A stretch of 64,000 bases of DNA from Flemingiibacterium sp045636265 (GCA_045636265.1 JAZTXD010000078.1:62001-126000); one strand, 5' to 3'; numbered from the stretch's first letter, positions 1 to 8,882 are shown. The notes: generated by a model not told the origin, from the letters alone. Numbers and translations are program-made.

Positions 1-43
1 CCTGAACTTTTCATATATATTTCGACATAAAACCATGATAATA

Positions 44-72
44 TTGACATATTAAAGTGAATGTGATATAAT
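44..72 (+). promoter_or_regulatory. Orphan sigma-A promoter
   Basis: TTGACA at 44-49 and TATAAT at 67-72 are separated by exactly 17 bases. It points rightward into the 3' end of a gene on the opposite strand, and no rightward gene follows. It may drive an antisense or small RNA, or it may belong to sequence rearranged by the neighbouring recombinase. Confidence 0.55.
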
Positions 73-144
73 AATATGGTATAAAGATATGTTTTGTGAG
101 CGCGCATTTGCTTTAAATATCACATAATATCCGTTATGTTGTTG

Positions 145-990
145 CTACATACGGCATCTTAACAATCCCAACTTTTCAATCTGCTTTTTATGCACTTCTC
201 CGGTTTCCATCGTATAGATTCTCGTAGTATTAACGTTGGAATGTCCAAGTATGTCGGCAAGACGTACAATGTCCTTCTGGAGGGAATAATAAGTGCGCGC
301 AAAAAGATGGCGCAAATTATGCGGAAACACCTTTTCCTTTGCTACACCGGCATATTGGCAGAGCTTTTTCATATCAGACCATATATTGCTTCTGTCAAGC
401 GGTTTGCCTGTTCGTGACACGAACACTGCTCCGCTTATTATTTTTTGCTCACGTATATATTCTGCAAGCACTTTACAAAGAGTTTTCGGCAAAAAGACTT
501 GGCGCAGTTTCCCCTTACAGTTAATATGGGCAACGCCTGTACTCACAGCCGCCACTGTTATATAGCAAAGTTCAGACACGCGAATTCCTGTTGAGCAAAT
601 AGTCTGCATCAGCAAATACAGTCTTTGGTTTTTCTTCATTTTTGCTGCATTGAGCAGCCTTTCGTATTCGGATTTAGCAAGTTCTCTAGCTTGTGATGCA
701 AATATCTGCTTTTGAATCTTTAAAGTCTTAACCCTATAATCATACCACTTGTTGTACGCAAAAAAACTGTTTAGAGAAGAGAGAATGGAATTGACACTTG
801 CAGGCTTATATTTTTGGACAAGATATGCCTTGTATTCGAGAACTGTTTGCTTGTCTATCCACCTTCCGCCAAGCCATGCAAAAAAAGCGTATATGTCCCG
901 AATATATTTCTCAAGTGTAGAATCGCTTTTTTCCTCGCTTATCAGATAATTTCTAAAGTTTTTAATAAGTTTTTCTGTGATTTTTTTCAT
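145..990 (-). CDS. Tyrosine recombinase (XerC/XerD-like, 281 aa)
   Basis: Site-specific DNA recombinase with the two-part layout of the phage integrase family. An N-terminal SAM-like core-binding domain covers about residues 5-90 and the catalytic domain about 105-270. The catalytic set looks complete: Arg in STGIRVSEL, the HNLRH box, His in LGHSN and the nucleophile Tyr in RIYTME. The length is normal for Xer-type and invertase-type enzymes, without the extra arm-binding domain of most phage integrases. It stands alone, followed by an unrelated ABC operon, and its upstream region carries a perfect inverted repeat. It could be a chromosomal Xer-like enzyme, an element integrase or a DNA invertase; the sequence does not decide which. 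Confidence 0.88.
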   Translation of the reverse strand: MKKITEKLIKNFRNYLISEEKSDSTLEKYIRDIYAFFAWLGGRWIDKQTVLEYKAYLVQKYKPASVNSILSSLNSFFAYNKWYDYRVKTLKIQKQIFASQARELAKSEYERLLNAAKMKKNQRLYLLMQTICSTGIRVSELCYITVAAVSTGVAHINCKGKLRQVFLPKTLCKVLAEYIREQKIISGAVFVSRTGKPLDRSNIWSDMKKLCQYAGVAKEKVFPHNLRHLFARTYYSLQKDIVRLADILGHSNVNTTRIYTMETGEVHKKQIEKLGLLRCRM

Positions 991-1032
991 TGTTTTGAAG
1001 ACCCCTCTACTTTACCTATTTACAGAATAATA

Positions 1033-1071
1033 TGTGATAATATTTTACCACACTTACAAAATATTATCACA
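1033..1071. repeat. 14-bp perfect inverted repeat upstream of the recombinase
   Basis: TGTGATAATATTTT (1033-1046) is exactly inverted at 1058-1071 around an 11-base spacer. It lies 43 bases upstream of the recombinase start. Arms plus a short central spacer resemble a tyrosine-recombinase core site. An operator or a terminator for leftward transcription is the alternative. Confidence 0.5.
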
Positions 1072-1132
1072 CATTTTAGATTATCATTCACTTCATATTA
1101 AAGACTATATTGTAAGCACAAAAATAAAATTA

Positions 1133-1162
1133 CCGCTGAGGAATCATACAAATCCTCAGCGG
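1133..1162. terminator. Bidirectional rho-independent terminator
   Basis: CCGCTGAGGA and TCCTCAGCGG form a perfect 10-bp stem with a 10-base loop. A T-rich run follows on the plus strand and an A-rich run precedes it, so it can end the leftward ABC operon. Confidence 0.8.
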
Positions 1163-1183
1163 CTTTTTGTTTTAATAACTCTA

Positions 1184-2983
1184 TCAGTTAAACTGCGAGT
1201 GGTACAGCGAACGGTAAAATCCGCCTTGTTTTATTAGCTCTTCGTGATTTCCCTTCTCGATAATAGTTCCGTCTTTGACTACGAGAATGATATCCGCGTT
1301 CTGAATGGTTGACAGTCTGTGTGCAATGATAAAGCAAGTCTTGTTTTCCATAAGTTCAGTCATCGCGGTCTGTATCTGTATCTCGGTGCGGGAGTCAACG
1401 TTTGACGTTGCCTCATCGAGAATTAGAATCGGAGCTTTTGAAAGGAAGGCACGTGCAATGGTTATAAGCTGCTTTTGTCCTTTGGAGATATTAACGCCGT
1501 CATCCGAAAGCACCGTATCATATCCGTCGGGCAAGCTTTCGATGTACGAGTGAATCTTCGCAGATTTTGCCGCGGCGTAAACTTCCTCGGGGGTGGCGTC
1601 CTCTCTGCCGTATACGATGTTATCGTATATAGTGCCGCAGAAAAGCCACGTGTCCTGAAGCACCATATTGAAGGCCAGGCGCAGATCCGCACGCTTTAAA
1701 TTCATCGACGGTATGTCGTCGATAAGTATTTCTCCGCTTTGGTGATCGTAAAAGCGCATAAGCAGATTGATAACCGTTGTCTTTCCGGCACCGGTAGGTC
1801 CGACGATAGCGACGGTTTCTCCCTTTTTCGCGTTAACGGATACGTTTTTTAGAATAGTTTTATCCGCCGTGTATCCGAAAGTTACATTTTCAAGACACAC
1901 ATCGCCCTTAACATCCTTCAGCTCTTTGGCATCGGGAGCATCCACTTTTTCCGGCTCCTCGTCAAGTACCGCAAAGACACGTTCCGCGGCTGAAAATGCG
2001 GACTGAATTTCATGAAGTATATTGGAAAACTCGTTGATAGGACCCGCGAATTTTCTTGAATACTGCACGAACTGTGCCACACCGCCAAGGGTGATGAAGA
2101 AAACAGAAGTGGCAAGCACTGTGCCGTTTTGTGAGTACATATACAGTATTCCGCCAATTATTGCCACCAGTGTGAGCGAAATGTTATTGATCAAGTTTAT
2201 GGTTGGGAAAAGCAGCGCGCTGCTATATTCCGCGTTGTAGAAAGCATCCATCGCCTCGTCATTAATTTTGTTGAAGCGCGAGGATATCACGTCCTGTCTT
2301 CCGTAAGCCGAAATGGTTCGCGAACCGGTAAGCATTTCTTCCGCAAAACCGTTCAGCTCTCCGTATTTTTTTGCCCTTTTACTGAAAAGCGGACGAACTT
2401 TTCTGGAGCGGTATCTTGTAAACAAAAGTGACACCGGAACGGTCAGGGCAAATATAAGTATCATCGGCTTTGATATCTGCCACATGAAGATGAGCGAACC
2501 GACAACAGTATAAATACTCGTCAGTATCTGCACAAGATCATGCGAAAGTGTGCTGTTTATAGTGTCAATGTCGTATGACAGATGACTTATAATGTCACCC
2601 GTAGCGTGGGTGTCAAAATAACTTACAGGAAGTGTAGTCAGCTTCTCAAAAACCTGTTTTCGCATCTTGTATACTATTCTCTGACTCAGGTTGAGCATTA
2701 CAACCGCCAGAATATAGGACAGAAGCGCCGAGATAAGATAGCAGCCAAGCATAAATCCCACGTTTTTATAAACCGTCGGGAAATCAACTCCGCTCGTAAG
2801 CTCTATGGCATCTATCGCCGCACCCGAGTATTTAGGTCCGAGGAGCGAAAGCTGGTTTGCGCCGAGCGTCAGAAGCAATGCGATAATAAACAGCGGCCAC
2901 TGTTCGAGTACATACTTGCTCAGCCTTATAAAGATGCCTTTCCTGTTTTTCGGTTTTTTATTCTTATCAGTCAAGGAAAGCAC
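1184..2983 (-). CDS. ABC exporter half-transporter, catalytic-site subunit (599 aa)
   Basis: Fused membrane and ATPase half-transporter of the multidrug/lipid exporter type. The transmembrane domain fills about residues 25-335 and the nucleotide-binding domain the rest. Walker A is GPTGAGKTT, Walker B ends in ILILDEATS with the catalytic Glu, and the switch His is present in IIAHRLST. The signature motif is ISKGQ rather than LSGGQ. The upstream partner has the complementary defects, which is the pattern of heterodimeric exporters with one degenerate ATP site. The start overlaps the partner's 3' end by 17 bases, so the two are probably translated together. It is last in a marR-exporter-exporter operon, so efflux of a toxic compound sensed by the MarR protein is the likely role. 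The substrate is unknown. Confidence 0.93.
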   Translation of the reverse strand: MLSLTDKNKKPKNRKGIFIRLSKYVLEQWPLFIIALLLTLGANQLSLLGPKYSGAAIDAIELTSGVDFPTVYKNVGFMLGCYLISALLSYILAVVMLNLSQRIVYKMRKQVFEKLTTLPVSYFDTHATGDIISHLSYDIDTINSTLSHDLVQILTSIYTVVGSLIFMWQISKPMILIFALTVPVSLLFTRYRSRKVRPLFSKRAKKYGELNGFAEEMLTGSRTISAYGRQDVISSRFNKINDEAMDAFYNAEYSSALLFPTINLINNISLTLVAIIGGILYMYSQNGTVLATSVFFITLGGVAQFVQYSRKFAGPINEFSNILHEIQSAFSAAERVFAVLDEEPEKVDAPDAKELKDVKGDVCLENVTFGYTADKTILKNVSVNAKKGETVAIVGPTGAGKTTVINLLMRFYDHQSGEILIDDIPSMNLKRADLRLAFNMVLQDTWLFCGTIYDNIVYGREDATPEEVYAAAKSAKIHSYIESLPDGYDTVLSDDGVNISKGQKQLITIARAFLSKAPILILDEATSNVDSRTEIQIQTAMTELMENKTCFIIAHRLSTIQNADIILVVKDGTIIEKGNHEELIKQGGFYRSLYHSQFN

Positions 2984-4685
2984 CTCCCATCTGCGAATCG
3001 CTTATCTCTCTATATTCACTGCAGTTTTCCATTAACTCATCATGCTTGCCGTGACCGATAATAACCCCGTTCTCGATAACGAGTATCAGGTCACAGTTTT
3101 TAACCGAGCTTACTCTTTGCGCCACGGTTATAACCGTGGAATCGGGGAGCGCATTTGCAAGAGCTGCGCGCAAATTTGCATCGGTTTTATAGTCGAGAGC
3201 CGAGGATGAGTCGTCAAGTATAAGTATTTCGGGACGTCCCGCTATTGCGCGGGATATAAGCAGACGCTGACGCTGTCCGCCCGAGAGATTTGTACCTGCC
3301 GTTGATACGCTGTGAAGATAGCCGTCGGAGAACGAAGTTATAAAGTCATGCGCCTGTGCAATTTTTGCCGCTTCAACAATATCCTCGCTTGTGATATCCC
3401 GTCCGAAGCGGATATTTTCTTCTATGGAATCAGCGTAAATGAAGTCATTTTGGAATACAACGCCAAACATTGAGGTAAGTTCCTCGCGGCTATATGAGCG
3501 CACGTCTTTTCCGTTTATACGAATCACACCCGAGTTTGCATCGTAAAACCTCATAAGAAGGCGCAGAAGAGTTGACTTTCCGCTTCCCGTAGCACCTATG
3601 ATACCAAGTGTTTCGCCTTTTTTGAGTGAGAACGATATATCCGTTAAATTGTTGGTTTTGCCGAGATACGAAAATGATACGTTTTCAAAAGAAATATGAA
3701 GCGAAGGATCGCCCTTGCCGTCATCGGCGCACAGCGCAAGTTCACTTACCTCTTCCATAACCTTGGAAATACGCCCAGCGGATGCCGCGCACTTGGTGTA
3801 CATAACAAACATTCTGGACAGCGACATCATTGCCATGGATATAAGCGTGAAATACTGCATAAACGCAATAACCGTGGTAGCAGAGGACTTCCCTGTTGAC
3901 ACGAAATATGCGCTGACTGCAATAACCGCAACGATACCGATATTCATAAGCAGCGTCATAACGGGGTTAACAACACCCATTATGGTTCCTGCCTTTGTTT
4001 CACTCTTTTTGAGTGCCGCATTAGCCTTGTCGTAACGCGCATTCTCGTAATCCACCTTTGAAAGCGCTTTGATAACGCGGATTCCCTGCGCATCCTCACG
4101 CACCACTCTGACCATTCCGTCCACCGATTGCTGAACCTTTGAGTAAAGCGGCACACCCATACGGGAAATGCTGTAAACGATAACGAATATAAAAGGCAGT
4201 GTGGCAATCATGACAAGTGCCAGTTTTCTATCCATGAGTAAAGTAATGACCGAACCGCCCAGCAGAAGAATCGGTGCACGGATTCCCATTCTCTGCATCA
4301 TTCCTATAAAGTTTTGTACGTTGTACGTGTCGGAGGTTATTCTCGATTCAAGCGACGGAATAGTAAAACTGTCGGTACTTCTTGCCGAAAGATAAAGCGT
4401 TTTTGAAAAAAGGTCCTTTCTCATGTGAGTTGAGAATATCATCGTAGTTTTCGCCGCCATTCTGTTTGCGATGATATTGCCAAGGCAGGCAATAACTGCA
4501 CATACAGCCATGAGTGCACCAAACAATATAATCTTCCCGGCGTTCCCGGTTTCGATAACGTTTTCAAGTATGTAGCTGAGCAGAAAAGGAATGCACAGCT
4601 CCGCCACAGTACCGATTATTTTGACCGTGGTTCCTGCCGATATCCTTCTGCTCAGTGGCTTTAAATATGTAAATACCCACTTCAT
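2967..4685 (-). CDS. ABC exporter half-transporter, degenerate-site subunit (572 aa)
   Basis: Partner of the downstream half-transporter. The membrane domain covers about residues 10-310, then the ATPase domain has Walker A GATGSGKST and a canonical signature NLSGGQRQR. The catalytic Glu after Walker B is replaced by Asp (LILDDSS) and the switch His by Gln (TVAQRVSS). These are the hallmark substitutions of the non-hydrolysing site in heterodimeric exporters of the TM287/288 and BmrCD kind. With the partner's odd signature motif this makes a heterodimer very likely. The start codon overlaps the marR stop in an ATGA, which indicates translational coupling. Confidence 0.93.
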   Translation of the reverse strand: MKWVFTYLKPLSRRISAGTTVKIIGTVAELCIPFLLSYILENVIETGNAGKIILFGALMAVCAVIACLGNIIANRMAAKTTMIFSTHMRKDLFSKTLYLSARSTDSFTIPSLESRITSDTYNVQNFIGMMQRMGIRAPILLLGGSVITLLMDRKLALVMIATLPFIFVIVYSISRMGVPLYSKVQQSVDGMVRVVREDAQGIRVIKALSKVDYENARYDKANAALKKSETKAGTIMGVVNPVMTLLMNIGIVAVIAVSAYFVSTGKSSATTVIAFMQYFTLISMAMMSLSRMFVMYTKCAASAGRISKVMEEVSELALCADDGKGDPSLHISFENVSFSYLGKTNNLTDISFSLKKGETLGIIGATGSGKSTLLRLLMRFYDANSGVIRINGKDVRSYSREELTSMFGVVFQNDFIYADSIEENIRFGRDITSEDIVEAAKIAQAHDFITSFSDGYLHSVSTAGTNLSGGQRQRLLISRAIAGRPEILILDDSSSALDYKTDANLRAALANALPDSTVITVAQRVSSVKNCDLILVIENGVIIGHGKHDELMENCSEYREISDSQMGGAFLD

Positions 4686-5122
4686 TTGTTTTCCTCTTGC
4701 TTCTCGATAATTTTTCTTGCTTTTTCCTGCATACGTGCCAGAACCGAATCGAATATTTCAAGCTCGGCTTTAGGGATGTCCTCGGATAAAAGAGTCATCC
4801 ATTCAAGCGAGGCTGACTTTATCTCTGGAAGTACAGCGAGCATTTTTTCGGTGGGATGCACGGAAAATTGCCGTTTATCATTTGGAAGAGGTGTTCTTTT
4901 TATGTATCCCTTCTCCTCAAGATAATTAAGATTTCGCGCAACTGTGCTTTTGTTAACGCAAAGCTCTTTTGCGAGATCTTCCTGTGACCTGCCCGGCTCA
5001 CGGCATATAGCCAGTGCAAAAGCGTAGTGTCCGCTTTGCAGATCTTCCGCCGAAACTCTGCTGTGCCGATAGATCGCTTGTGAACGGCTGATGTTGTTAA
5101 GCATCTTCATAAATTTTGACAT
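4682..5122 (-). CDS. MarR-family repressor of the exporter operon (146 aa)
   Basis: Winged-helix regulator. The recognition region is around residues 45-85, where ...REPGRSQEDLAKEL and VNKSTVARNLNYLEEKGYI match the MarR helix-turn-helix and wing. I chose ATG 5122 (MSKFMKML) because GAGGT lies six bases upstream; an in-frame start 18 bases earlier lacks a ribosome site. It is first in the operon with the two ABC genes. A near-perfect palindrome overlaps the -10 and the transcription start, so autorepression released by a ligand is the likely control. Confidence 0.9.
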   Translation of the reverse strand: MSKFMKMLNNISRSQAIYRHSRVSAEDLQSGHYAFALAICREPGRSQEDLAKELCVNKSTVARNLNYLEEKGYIKRTPLPNDKRQFSVHPTEKMLAVLPEIKSASLEWMTLLSEDIPKAELEIFDSVLARMQEKARKIIEKQEENK

Positions 5123-5142
5123 AGTATACCTCAAAAACAAAA

Positions 5143-5204
5143 TAGTTGCACCGGAAACAGTTTCCTATGCAACTATTATACAATAAACACTCCGGTATGT
5201 CAAG
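5143..5204 (-). promoter_or_regulatory. marR operon promoter with overlapping palindromic operator
   Basis: Read on the minus strand, the -35 TTGACA is the complement of 5199-5204 and the -10 TATAAT that of 5176-5181, with a 17-base spacer. The operator spans 5143-5177: outer arms ATAGTTGCA and TGCAACTAT enclose the inner arms GGAAAC and GTTTCC. The palindrome overlaps the -10, so bound repressor would block the polymerase. Confidence 0.8.
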
Positions 5205-5227
5205 TCTGAATTTATAGCAGAACATTA

Positions 5228-5256
5228 TTGATATTTGGCACAATATATGGTATAAT
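5228..5256 (+). promoter_or_regulatory. Sigma-A promoter of the 5.3-6.6 kb operon
   Basis: TTGATA at 5228-5233 and TATAAT at 5251-5256 have a 17-base spacer that ends in ATGG, giving an extended TGn -10. It lies 40 bases upstream of the P-loop gene. Confidence 0.7.
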
Positions 5257-5296
5257 CATTGTGGATGATTGTAGAACCTAAAATGAGAGATGGATA

Positions 5297-5815
5297 ATGA
5301 AAAAAATTATAGTTATCGGCTGTCCGGGAAGCGAAAAAACCACCTTCGCGGAAAAGCTGAACAAAAAAATCGGCATACCGCTGTTTTACCTTGACGCAAT
5401 CTGGCATAAGCCTGACCGAACCCATATTTCAAGAGAAGAATACGATGCGCGCCTTGCCGAGATTCTCGCGCCTGACTCGTGGATCATAGACGGGAACTAC
5501 AGTCGAACGGTAGAGCGGCGGATTGCGGCGTGCGACACGGTCTTTCTTTTTGATTTACCTATAGAGGTTTGCCTTGACGGCGCAATTTCACGCCTTGGCA
5601 AGGAGCGATACGATATTCCGTGGATCGACACCGAGCTTGACCCGAATCTGAAAAAAGAGATTGAGGAATTCGGTGACAAGAATCTCCCCACTATATACGC
5701 GCTGATTGACAAATATAAAGACGGCAAATCGGTTGTAATATTTAAAAGCCGAGAAGAAGCAGACAAATTTTTAAGTGGAGAAAAACTGTGGGAGAAGGTA
5801 TGTAACAATGATTAA
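5297..5815 (+). CDS. P-loop kinase-like protein (adenylate-kinase-type/topology modulation family, 172 aa)
   Basis: Small P-loop NTPase of the group often named adenylate kinase or DNA topology modulation protein. Typical features are the N-terminal beta strand and P-loop, the YLDAIWHKPD motif near residue 35, and the WIIDGNYSRT segment near 60. The P-loop reads GCPGSEKTT, with Glu where the family has the glycine just before the lysine (GSGKS/T). That glycine normally wraps the beta phosphate, so nucleotide binding may be impaired or altered. The rest of the fold looks intact. It is first in a tight operon; its end overlaps the next start by 8 bases. Physiological substrate unknown. Confidence 0.8.
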   Translation: MKKIIVIGCPGSEKTTFAEKLNKKIGIPLFYLDAIWHKPDRTHISREEYDARLAEILAPDSWIIDGNYSRTVERRIAACDTVFLFDLPIEVCLDGAISRLGKERYDIPWIDTELDPNLKKEIEEFGDKNLPTIYALIDKYKDGKSVVIFKSREEADKFLSGEKLWEKVCNND

Positions 5816-6233
5816 AGAACTTATGCACGATCCGATATTCCTCGCAGGAAAGTCGCAGATCGCTACAAAAGAGGATTTGCAGATCGCAAATGATCTGCTC
5901 GACACACTAACAGCACACAAAGACGCTTGCGTTGGCATGGCGGCGAATATGATCGGCGTAAAAAAGCGCATAATCGCGTTTCTCGATGAAAGCGGGAAAA
6001 CTCCTACCTACACAGTAATGCTCAATCCCGAGATCATCAAAAAAGACGGCGCATATGACACAGAAGAAGGCTGTCTTTCCCTGCTCGGCGGTCCACGCCC
6101 CTGCAAACGGTACAAGTCTATAAAGGTACAGTATCAGACAGTAGAAATGCACACGCGCGTGAAGACTTACACCGGTTTCACGGCGCAGATCATTCAGCAT
6201 GAGGTGGATCATTTGAACGGAGTTTTGATATGA
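5808..6233 (+). CDS. Peptide deformylase-like protein with variant motif I (141 aa)
   Basis: Metallopeptidase of the polypeptide deformylase fold, which removes formyl from nascent N-termini. Motif II is EGCLSL with the metal-binding Cys, and motif III is QHEVDHLNG with both His ligands and the catalytic Glu. Motif I reads GMAANMIG instead of GLAAxQIG, so the catalytic Gln is replaced by Met. I chose ATG 5808 because GGAGAAGG lies just upstream. Short deformylase-like proteins with this change occur in Clostridia beside a conventional Def, so this may be a specialised or weak enzyme. It overlaps its neighbours on both sides. Confidence 0.82.
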   Translation: MIKELMHDPIFLAGKSQIATKEDLQIANDLLDTLTAHKDACVGMAANMIGVKKRIIAFLDESGKTPTYTVMLNPEIIKKDGAYDTEEGCLSLLGGPRPCKRYKSIKVQYQTVEMHTRVKTYTGFTAQIIQHEVDHLNGVLI

Positions 6234-6598
6234 GCAAGCTTAAAGAACGCGCGAAAAATCTGAAGTCGGACATTCCGGCGGTATTCCTCGCGCTAAAAGA
6301 AAAAAGAACCCCGTGGTATGCAAAAATCATCGCGGCAGCAGTTGTTGTATATGCGCTGTCGCCGATCGACCTCATCCCCGATTTTATACCCGTTCTCGGT
6401 TATCTCGATGACCTCATCATTTTGCCTGCGCTGATCACATGGTGTGTCAAATGCATCCCCGACGATGTGTTCGCCAATTGCAGAAGCCGGGCACAGGGAT
6501 TGTGGGGCGGCGGTAAACCGGAAAAATGGTACTATTCCATTCCGTTTATTCTAATTTGGGTGGCAGTTATTGGCTTGGTTATTATTGCGTTCATTTGA
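6230..6598 (+). CDS. DUF1232 (YkvA-family) membrane protein (122 aa)
   Basis: Small membrane protein. The family core is clear: a hydrophobic helix followed by ALSPIDLIPDFIPVLGYLDD at about residues 42-61. A second hydrophobic segment lies at the C-terminus (about 100-121). The start overlaps the deformylase stop in an ATGA. Members of the family are uncharacterised membrane proteins; no role is inferred beyond the shared operon. Confidence 0.85.
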   Translation: MSKLKERAKNLKSDIPAVFLALKEKRTPWYAKIIAAAVVVYALSPIDLIPDFIPVLGYLDDLIILPALITWCVKCIPDDVFANCRSRAQGLWGGGKPEKWYYSIPFILIWVAVIGLVIIAFI

Positions 6599-6610
6599 GA
6601 ATAATCAAGC

Positions 6611-6639
6611 AGAGGGGGTCACATTTCGTGACCTCCGCT
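6611..6639. terminator. Stem-loop terminator after the DUF1232 operon
   Basis: AGAGGGGGTCAC and GTGACCTCCGCT pair around the loop ATTTC, followed by a short T-containing tail. The same GGTCAC/GTGACC core recurs in the terminator at 8770-8798. Confidence 0.55.
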
Positions 6640-6719
6640 GTCTTTGCACTCACATTGCTGAGTATACAATTTAGCCTTCATGAAAAACAAAATTAATTCA
6701 GATAAACCTCGATATACAC

Positions 6720-6748
6720 TTGATAAATGGAATATTTTGTGATACAAT
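6720..6748 (+). promoter_or_regulatory. Promoter of the DUF4838 gene
   Basis: TTGATA (6720-6725) and TACAAT (6743-6748) with a 17-base spacer lie 41 bases before the chosen start. This also argues against upstream start codons inside the promoter. Confidence 0.65.
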
Positions 6749-6788
6749 GAAATATGTAGAGCAACACCCAACTTACTTGGAGGATAAA

Positions 6789-8753
6789 ATGTACACAATA
6801 AATGTAATCACCCTGAATCCCGTGGTGAATTTTGCCGCAGAGGAGCTCAAAAAATATCTTCGCATGATGATGCCCGAATGCGGCGAGATATTCATAAATT
6901 ACGACCGAAATGCAAAGGACGGTTTAAAGCTCGGACTTATGAGCGATTTCGGACTTGACACAGCAGAGGCCGAGGACATAGTGCTCGACGATATTCTTCA
7001 CATCGATACGGACGGCGAAAACGGCATTATCGCAGGAAGCAATCCGCGTTCAGTTCTGCTTGCGGTCTACCGTTACCTAAAGCAAAACGGATGTTTTTGG
7101 CTGTTCCCCGGAATCGACGGTGAATATGTGCCGCTTCGCACGGTTGGCGCGGTAAAGTATCATAAAATGGCTGAATGCCGTTATCGCGGTCAGTGCAACG
7201 AGGGCGCGGAGTTTCAGCAGGATATGATGGACGTCATAGACTTCACGCCAAAGCTTGGCATGAATGTGTTTATGCTTGAGTTTGACACTCCCAAGGCTTA
7301 CTATGACCATTACTACAACCACAAATATAATACGGCAAACCGCGAGCCTGAACCTATAACTGCCGCTACCGTAAAGCAGTGGAAACGTCAGTGCGAGGCG
7401 GAAATGGCAAAGAGAGGACTTCAGTTCCACGATATGGGCCATGGATGGACTGCAGAGCCGTTCGGCATATCCTCGGTAAACGGCTGGGTAAAAGAGGCTG
7501 ATAATCCGGTGCCGGAAGAATCCCGCGAAATGCTTGCAATGACAAACGGTGTTCGCGGACTTTGGAACGGCGTGGCGCTCAATACACAGTTCTGTATGTC
7601 AAACCCCAAGGCTCGTGCTATTGTAGCAGATTATATTGTACAGTACGCAAAAATGCATCAGAATGTGGACTATCTTCACGTATGGCTTGCGGACGGAGCT
7701 CACAACCACTGCGAATGCGATGAATGCCTCAAAAAGACACCGTCTGATTATTACGTAATGCTGCTTAACGATATCGACGAGCGGCTTACAGCGGCAGGGC
7801 TTGACACACGTATTGTATTTATCTGTTACACCGATACAACATGGGCACCGCTCACGGAGAAATTTATTAACACCAAACGCTTCTCCTTCATGCTTGCGGC
7901 GATAACAAGACTTTACTCTTCCCCCGTTCCGGAATATATTCCACAGGCGAAGCTTGCGCCGTATGAAAGAAACAAAGCCGATAGCTTCCCTGTTAAGGTT
8001 GAGGACTATATTCTTCACTCAAAAGAGTGGAAACGTGCCGGAGAATGCCCCTCCCTTGTATATGAATATCACTTCTGGGTACATCAGCACCAGGATCCCG
8101 GCATGATGAAGTTTTCAAAGCTTATATACGATGATATCCGCGGATACAGAAAGAATGGCTTTGACGGACTTATAGAGGACGGTAGTCAGCGCAGCTATTT
8201 CCCAAACGGCTTCAATTTCTTTGTGTATGCCGAAACACTTTTTGATACAAGCGTTGACTTTGAGTCGCTGAAGCAGGACTATTTTTCCCACGCATACGGT
8301 AAGATCACAGATGATGTACTCGCATATTTCACCGAAATATCCGAGGCGTTTGATATAAATTACATTGCCAAGAATCTCAACGCGGCTGTAGGCGGTGACA
8401 GAAACGGCATGTGCTTCCATGCGCCGGAAAAAGCGGCTGCGTTCAGAAAAGTTAAAGATATTACGGCAAAGTATGCTCCTATATTCGATTCTAACAAAAA
8501 CATGGAATACCGAGTGCAGACAGTGGCAATGCGTCTGCTGCGCCTGCATCTCGAATACTGTGAAAGTATGGCTGAAATATGGGCACTTGTATGCGAAGGT
8601 AAGCTTGATGAGGCGCTCGCCGCTGTTCAGTCTTTTGCGGATGATTTCGGCAAATACGAGCTTGAGATAGAAACGTACTTTGACCATCGCATGTGCTTCT
8701 ATTTCCTCGATCTTTTAATGAATTCGTCCAAAAATTTCTATACTGCAAACTGA
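6789..8753 (+). CDS. DUF4838 domain protein, glycoside-hydrolase-like (654 aa)
   Basis: Large cytoplasmic protein without a signal peptide. The N-terminal ~100 residues match the alpha-glucuronidase-type N-terminal domain found in front of many carbohydrate enzymes (VNFAAEELKKYLR, then a GSNPRSVLLAVYRYL segment). The remainder is the DUF4838 region, a TIM-barrel-like hydrolase-associated domain, with HVWLADGAHNHCECDECLKK near the middle. ATG 6789 follows GGAGG at good spacing. A function in glycan breakdown is plausible from the fold but unproven; no transport or sugar genes flank it. Confidence 0.8.
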   Translation: MYTINVITLNPVVNFAAEELKKYLRMMMPECGEIFINYDRNAKDGLKLGLMSDFGLDTAEAEDIVLDDILHIDTDGENGIIAGSNPRSVLLAVYRYLKQNGCFWLFPGIDGEYVPLRTVGAVKYHKMAECRYRGQCNEGAEFQQDMMDVIDFTPKLGMNVFMLEFDTPKAYYDHYYNHKYNTANREPEPITAATVKQWKRQCEAEMAKRGLQFHDMGHGWTAEPFGISSVNGWVKEADNPVPEESREMLAMTNGVRGLWNGVALNTQFCMSNPKARAIVADYIVQYAKMHQNVDYLHVWLADGAHNHCECDECLKKTPSDYYVMLLNDIDERLTAAGLDTRIVFICYTDTTWAPLTEKFINTKRFSFMLAAITRLYSSPVPEYIPQAKLAPYERNKADSFPVKVEDYILHSKEWKRAGECPSLVYEYHFWVHQHQDPGMMKFSKLIYDDIRGYRKNGFDGLIEDGSQRSYFPNGFNFFVYAETLFDTSVDFESLKQDYFSHAYGKITDDVLAYFTEISEAFDINYIAKNLNAAVGGDRNGMCFHAPEKAAAFRKVKDITAKYAPIFDSNKNMEYRVQTVAMRLLRLHLEYCESMAEIWALVCEGKLDEALAAVQSFADDFGKYELEIETYFDHRMCFYFLDLLMNSSKNFYTAN

Positions 8754-8769
8754 TGCATCTATACTCTAA

Positions 8770-8798
8770 AAAGGAGGTCACGGAATGTGACCTCCTTT
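8770..8798. terminator. Terminator of the DUF4838 gene
   Basis: Perfect 12-bp stem AAAGGAGGTCAC/GTGACCTCCTTT with the loop GGAAT, 16 bases after the stop and followed by a T-rich stretch. Confidence 0.75.
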
Positions 8799-8882
8799 GA
8801 TTTTCATACAGAGAAAATGGCGGTGACCTTTAATATTTACGTGCAGTCAGAGTGCTAAAGTGGTCAAGTATGCGCTCGTAAA

